Source of the DNA: Lactifluus volemus
Taxonomy: Eukaryota > Basidiomycota > Agaricomycetes > Russulales > Russulaceae
NCBI GenBank assembly: GCA_022376515.1
Contig: WTXI01000452.1
Location: forward strand, 1 to 24,527
Direction of reading: 5' to 3'
Length of the DNA stretch: 24,527 bases
The notes under the pieces are model-generated. The model ran no database searches. It worked only from the letters and a program-made list of their open reading frames with translations, and was not told the origin of the DNA. Numbering within the stretch: position 1 is the stretch's first letter; the number at the start of each line of letters is the position of its first letter. Of this stretch, positions 1-11,062 are shown one piece after another. The translations under genes were made by a program, and so were the position numbers.

Positions 1-783
1 ATCCAGACAGGGTAGGCAAGTGATATTGGGTACGCGACGCGGAGTATGATCCATTCCCCCTTAGAGCCTCTCCGCTACTATACTCATACATGGCGAAAAG
101 GACGGGGGTGTGGCGGTGAATGAGCCATTCCAGTAATTGTCGCGGAAATATCATGCCAAATTTTCAAAGTTTCACGTCACCGTTATTCCGGAGCGCGGAC
201 CGATAAATAAAAGTCACAGGGCCAAGGCAAAGGAGGGGGAGTGGTATGGGTATTGGTATCTGTATGAACGCCGCAAATCCGTTGGTGACGTTCCACCTTC
301 CGATTTGATTGGCGAAACAAACAAAATACAAAAAAAAAACGCGGGGGCTTGTGTGCGTGCAAGTGGAAAAAGGCCGAGAGAGAGACGCGGTGGCGATCGC
401 TCTGACAACAAGGTTCGAGTGCAGAGATGGTTAGTAGTGAGAGGTGTAGCAAGTAAGTTACGATACAAAATATCGGCTTGTTCCCAGAAATTTTGCCGAG
501 TGACCCAAGGTACTAGTAGTAGCCCTCAGTAAAAGCCAGAGCACCCAACAACCGGTCATCGGGCAGGGGTTGTTACAAGGTCATAACATAACGTTGTTAA
601 TACCCCACCTGAGAGAGAAAAAATGGAAACGGAGAACGCGAATATACGCGTGGCGCAGCAACCAGAGCCGGGCGCTTGTTAACTACCACCGCGCGCGCAG
701 TATTACGCAAGTACGTTCTTTTCCTTTACCATGTCTACGATAGTGTTGCAAGTTGCACGCCCGATCTTGTCGGGCATTTCATC

Positions 784-797
784 GATGATGCATCATC
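784..797. repeat. Perfect 14-bp palindrome GATGATGCATCATC
   Basis: The sequence reads identically on both strands. It lies in non-coding DNA, so it may be a protein-binding dyad or chance. No other feature supports a role. Confidence 0.5.
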
Positions 798-3310
798 AAA
801 AAGCTTAGCGAGGCTCTACCATTAGCCGACTTTGTGTCCCTCTGTTGCAATTCAAGTTTACAATCGCCGTTCCTGATCGGTGGAATATGCGGCGTCGTTT
901 ATCCACCCTGTTTTGTCTTAGTACTGCCAGTTGTACAGTATGAAATGAACATTTCGCCAAGCATGCAGTAGTTCGCATCCATCAGAGGTGATATACTGGT
1001 GATGCGGCCCCTGAACACCTGAAGTCGAACCACCACCAGGGGCGAATATTCGACCGGGTCGATATTGCCACCATCAAAACTTCACTTAATTTCTATTGAC
1101 TTTGCCGGTCTTCCGAATCGCCTGGAACAAGAGTTTCCGACAGGCAACTCAGTTTGGAATGACCGTGAAGTTCAACCGAGCTTTCTTGAACCTTGAGATC
1201 GGGATCTTTCCGGAATGCTCCTTCGCCGACTTACAAAACAAGGCAAAGTACCGCAAAGGACGGTGACAGTGGCACCCAAAGCCGCTTTTAGACAGCGCAT
1301 CGTTGTAAGGTAAACTAACTGGCAACGTCATCGTCACTTTCGTGTCCGACACATGCATGTATCGTTCATGAACAACGAGAATCATGTTTCGATAGTTTTG
1401 AAAAGCCTGCCATAATCACATTTTAACCAAACATTGAGCAACGCATACGAGAGGTGCAAGTCGCATTTGTATCTGCTATCCATTTTCGTGTATCAGTTTT
1501 GGTTCTGAAGCATCTGAAAAATGAAGGAAACCTATAACTCATTGACACCGCTGGAACGTTTCTGCATTCAATCTTCCTAATTGCTCATCTTCGAGCGTCA
1601 GATCCATGTCCAACAGTTTTTGAAACAATTCACCGATGGCGACTCTCATCCCACGTGCTGGACGACTGCGACGAGCGGATGGCAGTGGAGAAGAATGGGT
1701 CGACTCTATCATTTATTACCGAAGCTTCGTGGATGAGGAAGAATGGGCGCGCCCCATAAGATCTATGTTGTAGCATATAGCCTTTCGCAGAGCAGGACTA
1801 AGGTATCATTTCCTAAAACTTTCCGCTCAAAAAGCAACAGAGTTGTGACGGAACCGTGGGAAACACTTTCTAGCAAGAGAGGAAAGCAGAGACAAGAATC
1901 GCGAACATATTATGAACGGAACGTCAAGGTGGAAGGTCCAGACAAGAGCTCAGAAAGGCATATTTTGATCAAGTGTCGCGATGTTGCTCTGTTGCTCTTT
2001 GGATCGTGTCGATCACCAGCGGAAAGAGCTAAGTGAGAAAGGTGTTACCTTCACAATCAGCCTTTGCCTTCGCCAAGCTTGCCGCCGAGTCCCTCTCGCG
2101 AACAATTTCTAACTGGTTTGCAGTTTTCTCTTCGCTAGAAAGAAGTTCCTGCATGTCTTAAATGAGCATAGCCAGTTGGACATCCAATGGAAGGAGACAG
2201 AGAGCAGGAGGCCAACGACAACAAGAGAGACGAAGATCGGTGGATGTAAACAGACCGATAATGCCTCGCGTCGTCGTACTATAGCCGTCCAGAGGCCACG
2301 GATCTCATCCAGGTCTTGCGCATGACGAGTCAAATATGCTTGGGCGTCGCTTTCCCTGCGACCCGAATCGTGGTATAATCGATAAATGCGTGTTTTTAAT
2401 AAAAAAAATCTCACATACAATTGACTCTGTGTTTGGTTCAACAGTTCTGAGCGCGTAGATAGCTGTGCGAAGGAAGGGGGTGTATAGAAGACGGTTCCAG
2501 GTTGGATACCAGAAGAGACCACATGCCAGTTTTTCGAGCTGACTTCTCGCAGCTCGTATCTTTTTCGCGGTTATAGCTTTATTCTTCTTCTCCGTGGAGA
2601 CTGTAAAAAAACAAACATTCATTGCGAGAATGATGGTTCATGGTAGCTATTTCTCACGCTTCACTTGATGTAATATAAGGGCAAGAGTGCTGCTAACCAG
2701 TTGAGATTTGTTAGGGTGAAAGATTCCCTGGTAACTTACTCGGAACCAATGGACTGCTGAATGGCCGCCATATTGTTGACATCCATGAGCGGCAACGGCG
2801 ATTGCTGGAACAAGAATGGTGGCGTCTTGTTGCGCGTTGATTGGACGAGACTATAAGATCTAAGGTCACGCGGTTGGTTGAACGTTGAGACCAACTTATG
2901 AACAAACACCAGCGTCTAGACGACATCAATCACTCTATCTCCTGATAGTCTGATTTGAGATCTTATGTATTTCGTGTCTATGTGGACCCTAACTCGCGCC
3001 TTCTAAACTATCCCTTCGATACCAGTTCGAGCGCAAGTAAGCTCTCGCCTCAGCGTCCCAAATTATACCATCTCTGATGCTTCCTTACTGATATCCCATC
3101 TGCTGGTTCACTTTCGACTTTCGAATTGCGACCTAGGTCGATTCGCGGGTTCTGGGAAATCCTCAGTCCTGGTCCGCCCGAGGGTTAATTTACGTTGTCG
3201 AATTTCTGTCGTACATTTGGTCGAGGGTGCAGCGTAATGTATACTGGAATTTCTGATGGACTCGTACACTAATCGTAATATTCGATGCAAGGGGGCTGAA
3301 TGGTCAAAGC

Positions 3311-3337
3311 CGCAGCGGAGGTGTCGCAGCGGAGGTG
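3311..3337 (+). repeat. Two tandem copies of a 13-bp unit, CGCAGCGGAGGTG
   Basis: The 13-mer occurs at 3311-3323 and 3325-3337 with one base between. It is a minor slippage-type repeat in non-coding DNA. Confidence 0.8.
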
Positions 3338-4277
3338 CCGATTAATCTTGTACCGGCCGGGGCCTTTGGACGACAGGTGATGGGTTATGACGCAAAGTGG
3401 TGTGTCGGGCCAGAGCGGCCTGAAGTCTTGACTCTGCTCGAATATTTGCGCTCTGGACTACTTGGTATAAGACCTAACTGCAGTGTTCAGTGGGGTTCGT
3501 GGATGAAAAGGTTTGGAATCTGTACCTGGAGTGTTGTAATACTGTGTACGGAGGGTTCCGGAATGCCTTGATCCAGTGAAGGCTTCCAGTGAGAAAACAG
3601 ACGGGGCTTTTCACACATGGTTGGATCCATGTGGCTAGTGGGCTTTCTGATAGTGCTATGCATTGCGTATGAAGGAGAGAGATAGGTCGATGGCAGTATT
3701 TATAGGAGAATCCGTGGAATGAAGATTAGGGGTAGACCAGGTGCTGCATTGTTAGTGCTCCACAATATTTAATTGCGTAATGAAAAGAAGATGATGCTGT
3801 TTAAATCCTTGTAGATAAAATGACGAAGTGTGCAGCTTAAGTACCACCATTAAGTCGCTGGCTCTACCTCTTTACGCGGTCGCGTGTTGGAAGAACAAAG
3901 TTGAGAGCACGTGTCTTGCTTTACCCTCAGGCATGACCGCGTTTCTTATTTGCAAATGACATCACCAGTAGCGGCGGGAGTCAGAACGGTTGAACTTTCA
4001 GACCTCCTCTCGGTGGTCTTCTAGAGTCGATCCGAGTCATAGACACCTGAGGATCCTCCTCTCAGGTTAGGAGATGAGAGCTAGAGCATCTTTGGTTTAT
4101 TTGGTTCTATCCATGGGCGCGGCGCCTGTACCTACAGAATCTTGATTCTCGCAGTGACTGAGTGGTGCTGCGGAAAATCGCATGCGATTCCCCATCCGTA
4201 CTGTGTATAAGCTGCCCATCTCGAAGTTCCCTGATACTTGGCGATCTTATCTCTCAAGTGCTAACCTACAGCGTCGA

Positions 4278-5557
4278 ATGCCGATTCCACAAGACACCAA
4301 GCTGAACACTGGGGCTATCATGCCTCTCATAGGTCTTGGTATTATAACCATATGTAGTAATGCGAAGTGGGGGCACGAGCTGATGATTCTCTTCCGCTTG
4401 ATCCACTTAGGGACATGGAAGTCGCAGCCAGGGCAGGCCGAACATGCCGTGGAGATCGCTCTCAGGAATGGTTACAGACACATTGACACTGCTACTGACT
4501 ATGGTTGGTGTTACAGAAAATCAATGTATCCTTGTATACCATCATGATCCTTCGACCAGACAACGAGAAGCAGGTCGGAGAGGGCATCAAGGCCTCTGGC
4601 GTACCACGCTCCGAGATATTCCTGACTACCAAGCTCAATAACATCGACCATACTGATGTCCTTGGAGCCCTGAATATGTCTCTAGAACTGTTGGACACCG
4701 ACTACGTCGATCTCTGTTCGTGGTTCACTCTATGATACAGCCTGTCTTTAACTCGGTGTAGACCTGTTGCATTGGCCCGCCCCAATGACCAAAGACTGGA
4801 AAGCTGACAAGTCACTGAACTGGATCGATACCTGGAAGGAGATGGAGAGGATCCATCGTGCACATCCCGATAAAGTCAGGGCAATCGGTGTGTAGCCTAC
4901 TCAGTAGCTGGGTTGATCTCGATTTTAACCCTCGTTCATTGACAGGTGTCTCAAACGTCTCCGCGGCATACCTCGAGGACTTACTCAAGGTCGCCACTGT
5001 AGTTCCCGCTGTGAACCAGATTGAGCGTCATCCGTAAGCCCGTTCGTCCACTTAACTCCAGGGTGTTATGTCCTCCGGTTTGTCAGGTCTTGTCCTGAAG
5101 ATGACACTCTCGCTGCGTGCGCAAAGGCTGGCATCGTCGTTACGGCTTACTCTCCGCTCGGCTCAGATGGATCGCCCCTCTTGACCAATGACATCGTCCT
5201 CCGTCTCGCGAAAAAGTACGACATCACCCCAGCTAACGTACTCATTTCATTCCAAGCCAACACGCCCAATGTGAACGGTGAGGCTCGTTGTCAGGTCCAT
5301 ATGTCAACCTACTGATCCACGCATCTGTCCGCAAGTCATACCCAAGTCCGTGACACGTGAGCGTATCATCGGTGAGTTTGTTGTTGTCACCGTCTGGTCC
5401 CGTCTTTGTACTTAAGTAATCGTGCTCAGCGAACCTCAAAGTCGTCGACTTGACAGAAGAAGAGATGGCCGAGCTGAAGGCGATCAACAAGACGACTCAC
5501 TTCCGGACATGTCCTCCTACCTGGACGGGTTGGGGAAATCTCGGCTTCACAGATTGA
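4278..5557 (+). CDS. Aldo/keto reductase, AKR superfamily
   Basis: Predicted cytosolic NAD(P)H-dependent carbonyl reductase of 292 residues, the usual AKR length. Exons are 4278-4338, 4411-4503, 4560-4715, 4762-4887, 4946-5033, 5087-5277, 5336-5371 and 5430-5557. All junctions are GT-AG and the sum is 879 nt in one frame. The catalytic tetrad is complete: Asp46 in HIDTATDY, Tyr51, Lys76 in FLTTKL and His107 in [19 protein letters not shown] and the cofactor-binding [11 protein letters not shown] follow in the expected order. The start at [12 protein letters not shown] matches the family. An in-frame ATG at 4182 would add 32 residues with no obvious targeting value. One oddity is DYDNEK where YGNEK is usual, created at the exon 2/3 junction. 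The 3' end converges on the flavin oxidoreductase gene 233 bp away. The substrate cannot be inferred. Confidence 0.95.
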
Positions 5558-5790
5558 TAGAGGCCTACAATCCAAGTTCAAATTCTTTTCCCGCTGGGTA
5601 TGGTGTCGGAGCCCTCGACGGGAGGAAGTTTTTTCAGTTGTCTAATGTAAAACAGGTGACGAATATTCTACTTGTTTGTCCAGGTAACCAAATTCCGAAT
5701 CGCCTAAAGTATCAAAGGCTAAGAGCTACAGACGCTTCTCGGGCGATGAACAGAAGCCAGTGTTGGTGTTCTTTAAGTTCATTATCAAAC

Positions 5791-7531
5791 TTAAATATGA
5801 GAACACAAGTAGAAGATTCCATAGCAAGCCATGCAGTAAAAGAACAGGACCGAAAATGATGGAGGTTCTGGGAGCCACATGAGCAGAACAGCGCGAATAC
5901 CCCCCATTTGATAATCGATTCGGTGACCCTTGGCAATCCTCAACATCATCACGTTGTACCAAGCAGATTCGGTGCCAGCACCTATCAGAGGAGGAAGAGG
6001 AAGGATACCGAGAAAACGAAGAGTGGATGCTGCTGCACGGATTACGGGGGTGTCCGAGTAGGACAATATTGGGTAAAAGTCAGTCCTAGCTGTATCGTCG
6101 TGGCCTTCTCCGTCCGAAGCACCCGTTTCTCGGTGTGAGTAAGTTTCCTTCAAGAGCAACGGTAATTTGGGCGCGAGGACGCTTCCTCGACCGATACCAA
6201 TGAGGTCGGCGTGTCCTTGTGAAAGTGCATCTTCAATAGTGGCCAGAGAGCCCATTCCACCGGTGAGTAGGACTAATGGACGTTCTGAAGATGGTATCAT
6301 GGTGTGAATGGCATGTCGAGCCTTGCGCGCGAAGCGGGAAAAGAAGGCCTGGCGAGTCGAAGTCATAAATTCTGCGCGCACACCTTGATGAGTGACTCGG
6401 GAAAAGAACCATGTAGAGGTAGTACCTGGAATCTCATAGTCACCTCCACTAATCTCGATAAAATCTATCATGTCCCAGCGAGCGATATCGACAACGTGGC
6501 CTAGTGCGCGATCCTCTGCTTCCTTTTCGGCCTGTGCGTCATGGAGCGAGCCTGCACCAACGTAGTCCGACGAGCTGAGCTTTATACCTAGTACGAATGG
6601 CCTGGGTAGCACCTTGCGAATGGAAGTCACGATCCGCTGAAGCAGATGTAATGGCGCCTGTTTGGCGCTATAAGCGTCCTCGCGGATATTGCACTGAAGT
6701 ATAGTTGAATAGAAGTTGAAGTAGGGGACCAAGCGGATATCACCTTGCGAGAGATAAACTGAGCAAGCAAGTCTATACGTCTATCAGTTTCTGCCCGCGG
6801 TCACATTGATTGGGTATACTCACATCCGTGCGACGCATGCAGCTCAACTCCGTCAAATCCCGAATCGTGCGCCAGCTTTGCTCCCAGTACAAATCGATCC
6901 ACGGTATGATCTATGTCCTGCAGAGCCATGGCACGAGGAGTGGGGAATCCAATCCTATATGTGAGCTTGGCGAACCAACCCATACGGGACGAGTGACGTT
7001 CACTGCGACCGAGTCCAAGAGCGCTTGGCGCGAGGGGTGGGACGAGAGGGAGACGGCCTCCAATTACGACTGGAGACTGTCGTCCTGCATGCGACAGTTG
7101 CATGATAATGAGAGTGCGAGGTGTTGATGCATTTTGACTTTTCAAGTTAGATTGCTCAGATGCCGGACGCATAGCAGAGGCAAGCACTTTGTAGGCATGC
7201 AGGGTATCCACAGTGACTGTAGGAGGAATGATCATGTCCCTCCCTAGCGATAAGTGATCCTTTGACACCTGGACGTTCCCAGTAACAATCATTCCCCAAC
7301 CGCCCTGCGACCAGAGTGAATAGAGCCCAAGATGATTGGAGTTCGGTAATCCACCCCAAAAGGATGCCATGTGTTCGTACATCGCGGCCTTCACGAGACT
7401 GTTGGACATGACGAGACCGGATGGTAAAGCGATGGGTTGAAGAGCGCTCTTGGAGGAAGCTAGATCAACCGAAATTTATTCCTGCCAACGATAAAGACAA
7501 ATTTTTGCAACTTACCATTACTATTGCTCAT
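5791..7531 (-). CDS. NADH:flavin oxidoreductase, old yellow enzyme-like, with hydrophobic C-terminal tail
   Basis: FMN-dependent ene-reductase or NADH-oxidase-type TIM barrel, 527 residues. Exons on the minus strand are 7531-7516, 7459-6824, 6772-6744 and 6693-5791, with introns of 56, 51 and 50 nt. The 1584 nt of coding sequence are in one frame. N-terminal LVKAAMYEHMAS, GWGMIVTGNVQVS and MQLSHAGRQ are FMN-site segments of this family. ELHASHGYLLAQF carries the His213/His216 substrate-binding pair; the His-His arrangement differs from the His-Asn pair of yeast Oye1. LTGGMGSL (about 371) and IGIGRG (about 395) form the FMN phosphate-binding end of the barrel. Residues 506-527 are a hydrophobic segment just before the stop, so the enzyme may be membrane-tethered. 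The 16-nt first coding exon gives the start. It is divergently arranged with the sorting nexin gene. The physiological substrate is unknown; enones and quinones are typical. Confidence 0.93.
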
Positions 7532-7674
7532 ATGGGCGATGTGATCAGTTGCGTGCCCCGAAGCGATCAAGATGGGTTAGAGTAGCACGTGCCACCGTCC
7601 CGAGCCTCAAATGAGGCGCTGAGGCTTGAGAGAGTCAGCTCGTTACTCTCCAGTTCGATACCCCATTGATCCTA
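7532..7674. promoter_or_regulatory. Shared divergent promoter region with a CACGTG palindrome
   Basis: These 143 bp separate the start codons of the flavin oxidoreductase (-) and the sorting nexin (+), so they must contain both core promoters or 5' leaders. A CACGTG E-box-type hexamer sits at 7586-7591 and could bind a bHLH factor. No clear TATA box is visible. That the hexamer is used is inference. Confidence 0.4.
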
Positions 7675-10454
7675 ATGCAACAGTCACCAAATGTAGAACG
7701 TCCTTTGACACCACCTATTACAACCAAGGCGTTCCTTTCGTTTGCACGGGCCCAGGGCCAAGCTGCTCGGTCGAGGCGTGAGGCTCCTGCCCTACCTTTA
7801 CCTGCCAACGACTTTGATGCGGGAATCAATACCTCGAACGCGTGGACGGTTTATTTAGACTCTGACAGCTCGCGCTCTCGTTCTCTCTCGGATCACGAAG
7901 CCGAAAATGACAATTCCGAAGACGAGGCTATTGACGGACGTGGGGCGAGAGTTTTGTTCGCGTTCGCAGGCAATGCGGAATTCAGCGAATTGAATGTGAA
8001 AGCGGGCGATGAAATTACTGTCATTCGCGAACAAACCGGTGATGGATGGAGTCTAGTGAGGACTCGTTCAGGTGTTACGGGGCTCCTCCCGCGCTCGTAT
8101 TATACTGTGAATCCTTTCCCGTCTTCCTAGCCACACCCCTCCTTGACCTTCCCTAGCTCACGGTTGACTTCATTTCCGCTCCCGAAGCAAGTACCACGTT
8201 GCATGCGCGCCACCTCAGTGATACCAGACGTGACCCTTCGACCGCCTCGCTGACTCCACGTGGCTCAGCGGCATACTCATCTCCTCCACTCCCTACTACA
8301 AAGCCCATCGTTGCGCAGACAACCGGTGAGCACATGATGGCTGTATTCACCAACTTTCGTCAGGGTCTGCTTGGGGGCAAGAGCCTCAATCGTTTCTCCA
8401 GCTTTGTCACCAGTGGTGCGGAGGATTACGTATTGAAGGGGGCCAGTGCGTCCAAGCTAGATGTTCCTCCACCCTCGATAAAGCACGTGTTTGAGGCCAG
8501 CGACGACGAAGATGAGACAACCAACCGAACGAAAGCTGAGCCTGCCAGAGTAACAGATGCAATACACCCAAGCGAAGCAGACCAGCATTTTGTCGATGCG
8601 GGTCCTTCCTGGAGGCACAAGGTTCCGCCATTCCAAATCCTAGTTCACTCGCCCTCGAAGCGCACTTCGATGATTTCTGGCGCTTACACCCTCTACACCG
8701 TCTCTTCCCTCTTTCACCCCCCAACTTCGGAAACCTCGGATGCAGAGTCGGCTGATTCTGTCAATTCTTCACCCAATACCTCCCGTATAACTGTTCACCG
8801 TCGATTCTCCCATTTTGTCGCGTTGCATACAGCCTTAACGCGTCGCCTCCCTGGGATTGCCCTTCCTCCGCTCCCTGAGAAGCAGTATGCGGGTCGGTTT
8901 AACGATGACTTTGTAGAGGCGCGTCGCGGTGACCTTGAGAGATACCTTGCGAGGATAGTAAGGCATCCTGTCGCGCGATATGCCGAGGTCGTGACCTTCT
9001 TCTTGAGCTGTGAGAGTGAACAGGTGAGGGTGGGGTCGCATCTCGCGTGCTTAGATTGATTAACAGTTCCCTCGAATCAAAGGAATGGAAACGCCAGCTT
9101 CCTCACTACCTGGGCGTTGCGCCTGCTGGGCCTTCGTTCTATGCTAATGTGTTCCACCCTGACTTCAACTTCGATGCCGAGGAGGCCACCGAAACTGTAA
9201 ATAGATTCGACGTTCACACAAAGGCCGTCGACACTAGGGTACAAGGTCTACGCAATGTTTTTGCGCAGACCCGACAGGCCCGGGTAGGTGAGGAGCAGCC
9301 GCGTATTCTCTCGGAAGTAAGACCTCATCCCATTCCGACGTAGAGATGTCAAAGGCCGAACGTCTGCTGTCATACTCTCTGCTCTCTCTTATCACTACGA
9401 AACCTATTGCTGCATTGCCCAATGCTGGCGTGACCATTCGAGAGGAAGATTCGCATTCCATGTTCGATATCGAGGATCTGCGTGATGATGACGAGATCAA
9501 GCCTTCTAAGAAAGCGAACGGGTATGTAAACGAGCAAGGAGCGTGGTGTTGGCGTGAAGGCTGTGAAGGTATGTTCCTTAGCAAAGCCGCTTCCTCACAA
9601 ATTACATACCCTGTAGATTGCCTGAAGCTCACGAGAGCGCTGCAGAAAACAAGTGAGACTCTGCAGAGTGTCGCAGATCTATTTGATGACCATGTATGTC
9701 GTACCTACCCAGAACATCTTGATGGGGTTCTAAGAGCTTGTCAGGCGCGCAGGACGCAATTGGCTACACATGAAGCGCTCAAGACCGTCGCCCACCCTTC
9801 TCAACTATATGCGGTACGTTCATCTTTTGGTGTCTGAACTGACATCGCTTATTCATGCCTTTCAGCCTATCATAGATACGCACCGGAACGCATTATCGCG
9901 ATACACAGAAGCAAGTGAAGGATCAATGGCACGTTGCCCCCCAACACACTCTTGTCAAATAACGACTGATATACTTATCCACAACAGCCTGATGAAGAAG
10001 TTGCGTTGCGATGTGAAACGGTTTTGAACACTACGATGGCCGAGATGGAGACGTACCATACGCAAAAGGTGGAGGATTTCGCGTCGCTCGCGAAGGAACA
10101 CCTAGATGGTGAAATCGAGTTCTACGAACAGGTGAGCAAAAGAGATGCTCATCATCCCCCTCGCACACACACTTTGACGCAAAACAGGTCCTCAGCCGTC
10201 TGCGCACTGCGCGTCGCACGTTCGAGCCGCCAATTTACCCCCTTCTGACGACCGAAGCGCGCCAGCCGTCCATCTACGAGCGTGACCTCGAACACCCTCG
10301 ATTGAACCCGGATCCACTCCCGCAACCCTGTCCGCACGTGTTTGACGTGATGCGACCGGTCAGTCATGCGATACAGGAGGGCGTCGGGCTTCTGCTGGGT
10401 GGTGCCGCCAATGCAGTGACTGGTCGGGGTAGCGTGCTTGGGAGATTCTGGTGA
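7675..10454 (+). CDS. SH3-PX-BAR sorting nexin, SNX9/18/33-like
   Basis: Predicted membrane-remodelling adaptor of 776 residues, likely at endosomes or sites of endocytosis. Exons are 7675-8106, 8157-9023, 9083-9287, 9344-9568, 9617-9693, 9745-9813, 9866-9910, 9988-10131 and 10188-10454; the frame closes without indels. The N-terminus is disordered and acidic. An SH3 domain spans about 90-144 (VLFAFAG, ELNVKAGDEI, GDGWSLV, GLLPRSYY). After a Ser/Pro-rich linker comes a PX domain at about 301-428, with the phosphoinositide-binding RRFSHF (359-364), the PPLPEKQ loop and a basic ARRGDLERYL helix. From about 434 to 720 a helical BAR-like region includes RCETVLNTTMAEMETYHTQK. This order is that of metazoan SNX9. 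Intron 7 (9911-9987) appears to be GC-AG. The first ATG in frame was used; an upstream TTG at 7666 is unlikely. Confidence 0.92.
9911..9987 (+). other. Putative GC-AG intron in the sorting nexin gene
   Basis: The exon ends ...TACACAGAA and the intron begins GCAAGTGAAG, the classic GC-AG donor. It ends TATCCACAACAG with a CTGAT branch-like site. Joining here gives RYTE/PDEEVALRCETVLN in frame. The nearby GT at 9915 with the same acceptor would bring a TGA into frame. The GT only works with a later acceptor ending at 10000, which would delete the acidic PDEE. Confidence 0.65.
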
Positions 10455-11062
10455 ATCGACCTGGCGCGAATTGACGAGGCAAGCCCGTCGGGTTGTCCCA
10501 TGATGAGAGCACGATCTAATCTATGTTACTTACACACTTGTATTTAGTCCGGTTCATAGCCCTCTGTCCTGTTGTACAACCCGATAACTGAAGGTGACCG
10601 CGTAAGCCATAAGTTCATACGGTCCGAAGCTTCACTATGTTATACCTGCGTCGCTTGCTCTTTGGTTTAGCAAACATGATGCAGGTATCTTGGGGGCACG
10701 CCGTGTAATAAATTTACCGTTTTCAGATGAATAGATCTGTGCTTGTATGCTAGTGTATAAATCGTGTGTTGGTTTTGGGCGATGAGTACCGTGTCGCTGT
10801 TATTGGCGATGGTTGACTGTTGGTTGGCAATGTCCAACATTGGGGGCTGTACCACAACACACAAAGCTCTATGAACTCTCGCTGGAACATACCATCCCGA
10901 GGACGCTATTATAGACTTACTGATGCGTGCCAGTGGGAACTAATCGCGATTTCTGGAATATGGCCAGAAGAGCCTCCGGGTACAGCAACTTGGACTCCCA
11001 CGGCAGGGGTGGGAATATAGCTTTTTATAGGTATTTTTACGGCCCGGAAGCCGTCGCAGTAA
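10455..11062. other. Intergenic region between sorting nexin and ABC transporter stops
   Basis: This 608-bp convergent region holds both 3' untranslated regions. AATAAA occurs at 10707-10712, a possible polyadenylation signal for the sorting nexin though about 250 nt past its stop. A stretch at 10729-10780 resembles 18506-18550, listed as a repeat. No gene was seen. Confidence 0.6.
10729..10780 (+). repeat. Dispersed intergenic repeat, copy 1
   Basis: Shares AATAGAT, GCTTGTATG, TATAAATCGTG and GTTGG-TTTT in the same order and orientation with 18506-18550, with small insertions (a CTAGTG present only here). Both copies lie downstream of a GTAATAAATTT match (10706 and 18434). It could be a relic of a small mobile element or of duplicated 3' untranslated sequence. 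Confidence 0.5.

Larger units (their letters stand above)
1..4181. other. Left-end region without a defensible gene
   Basis: I cannot support any intact gene here. Open frames are short and overlap on both strands, as expected by chance (for example the 131-codon frame at 137-532 and the 137-codon minus frame at 2109-2522). A few plus-strand stretches look more protein-like: about 1099-1270; 1636-1773, a 45-codon frame rich in acidic residues and Trp; and 2724-2939, a leucine- and charge-rich frame broken by TGA stops. They could be remnants of a gene or transposon, or a gene with sequencing indels, since frame errors are common elsewhere in the window. No terminal repeats, transposase or reverse transcriptase motif was recognised. 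The last few hundred bases presumably hold the promoter of the aldo/keto reductase that follows. Confidence 0.5.

Noticed and set aside
405..430. GGTTCGAG resembling a tRNA T-loop
   Set aside because: No acceptor stem, D-loop or anticodon arm could be paired around it.
137..532. 131-codon plus-strand open frame
   Set aside because: Composition is random-like, it begins at a non-ATG codon, overlapping minus frames are equally long, and no motif or splice logic is visible.
2109..2522. 137-codon minus-strand frame with a hydrophobic stretch (FVSLVVVGLLLSVSFHW)
   Set aside because: One possible membrane helix alone is weak support, there is no recognisable family, the start is not convincing, and plus-strand frames over the same bases look equally plausible.
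4047..4070. Small inverted repeat ACCTGAG...CTCAGGT upstream of the aldo/keto reductase
   Set aside because: A seven-base stem with a nine-base loop is common by chance and has no supporting context.
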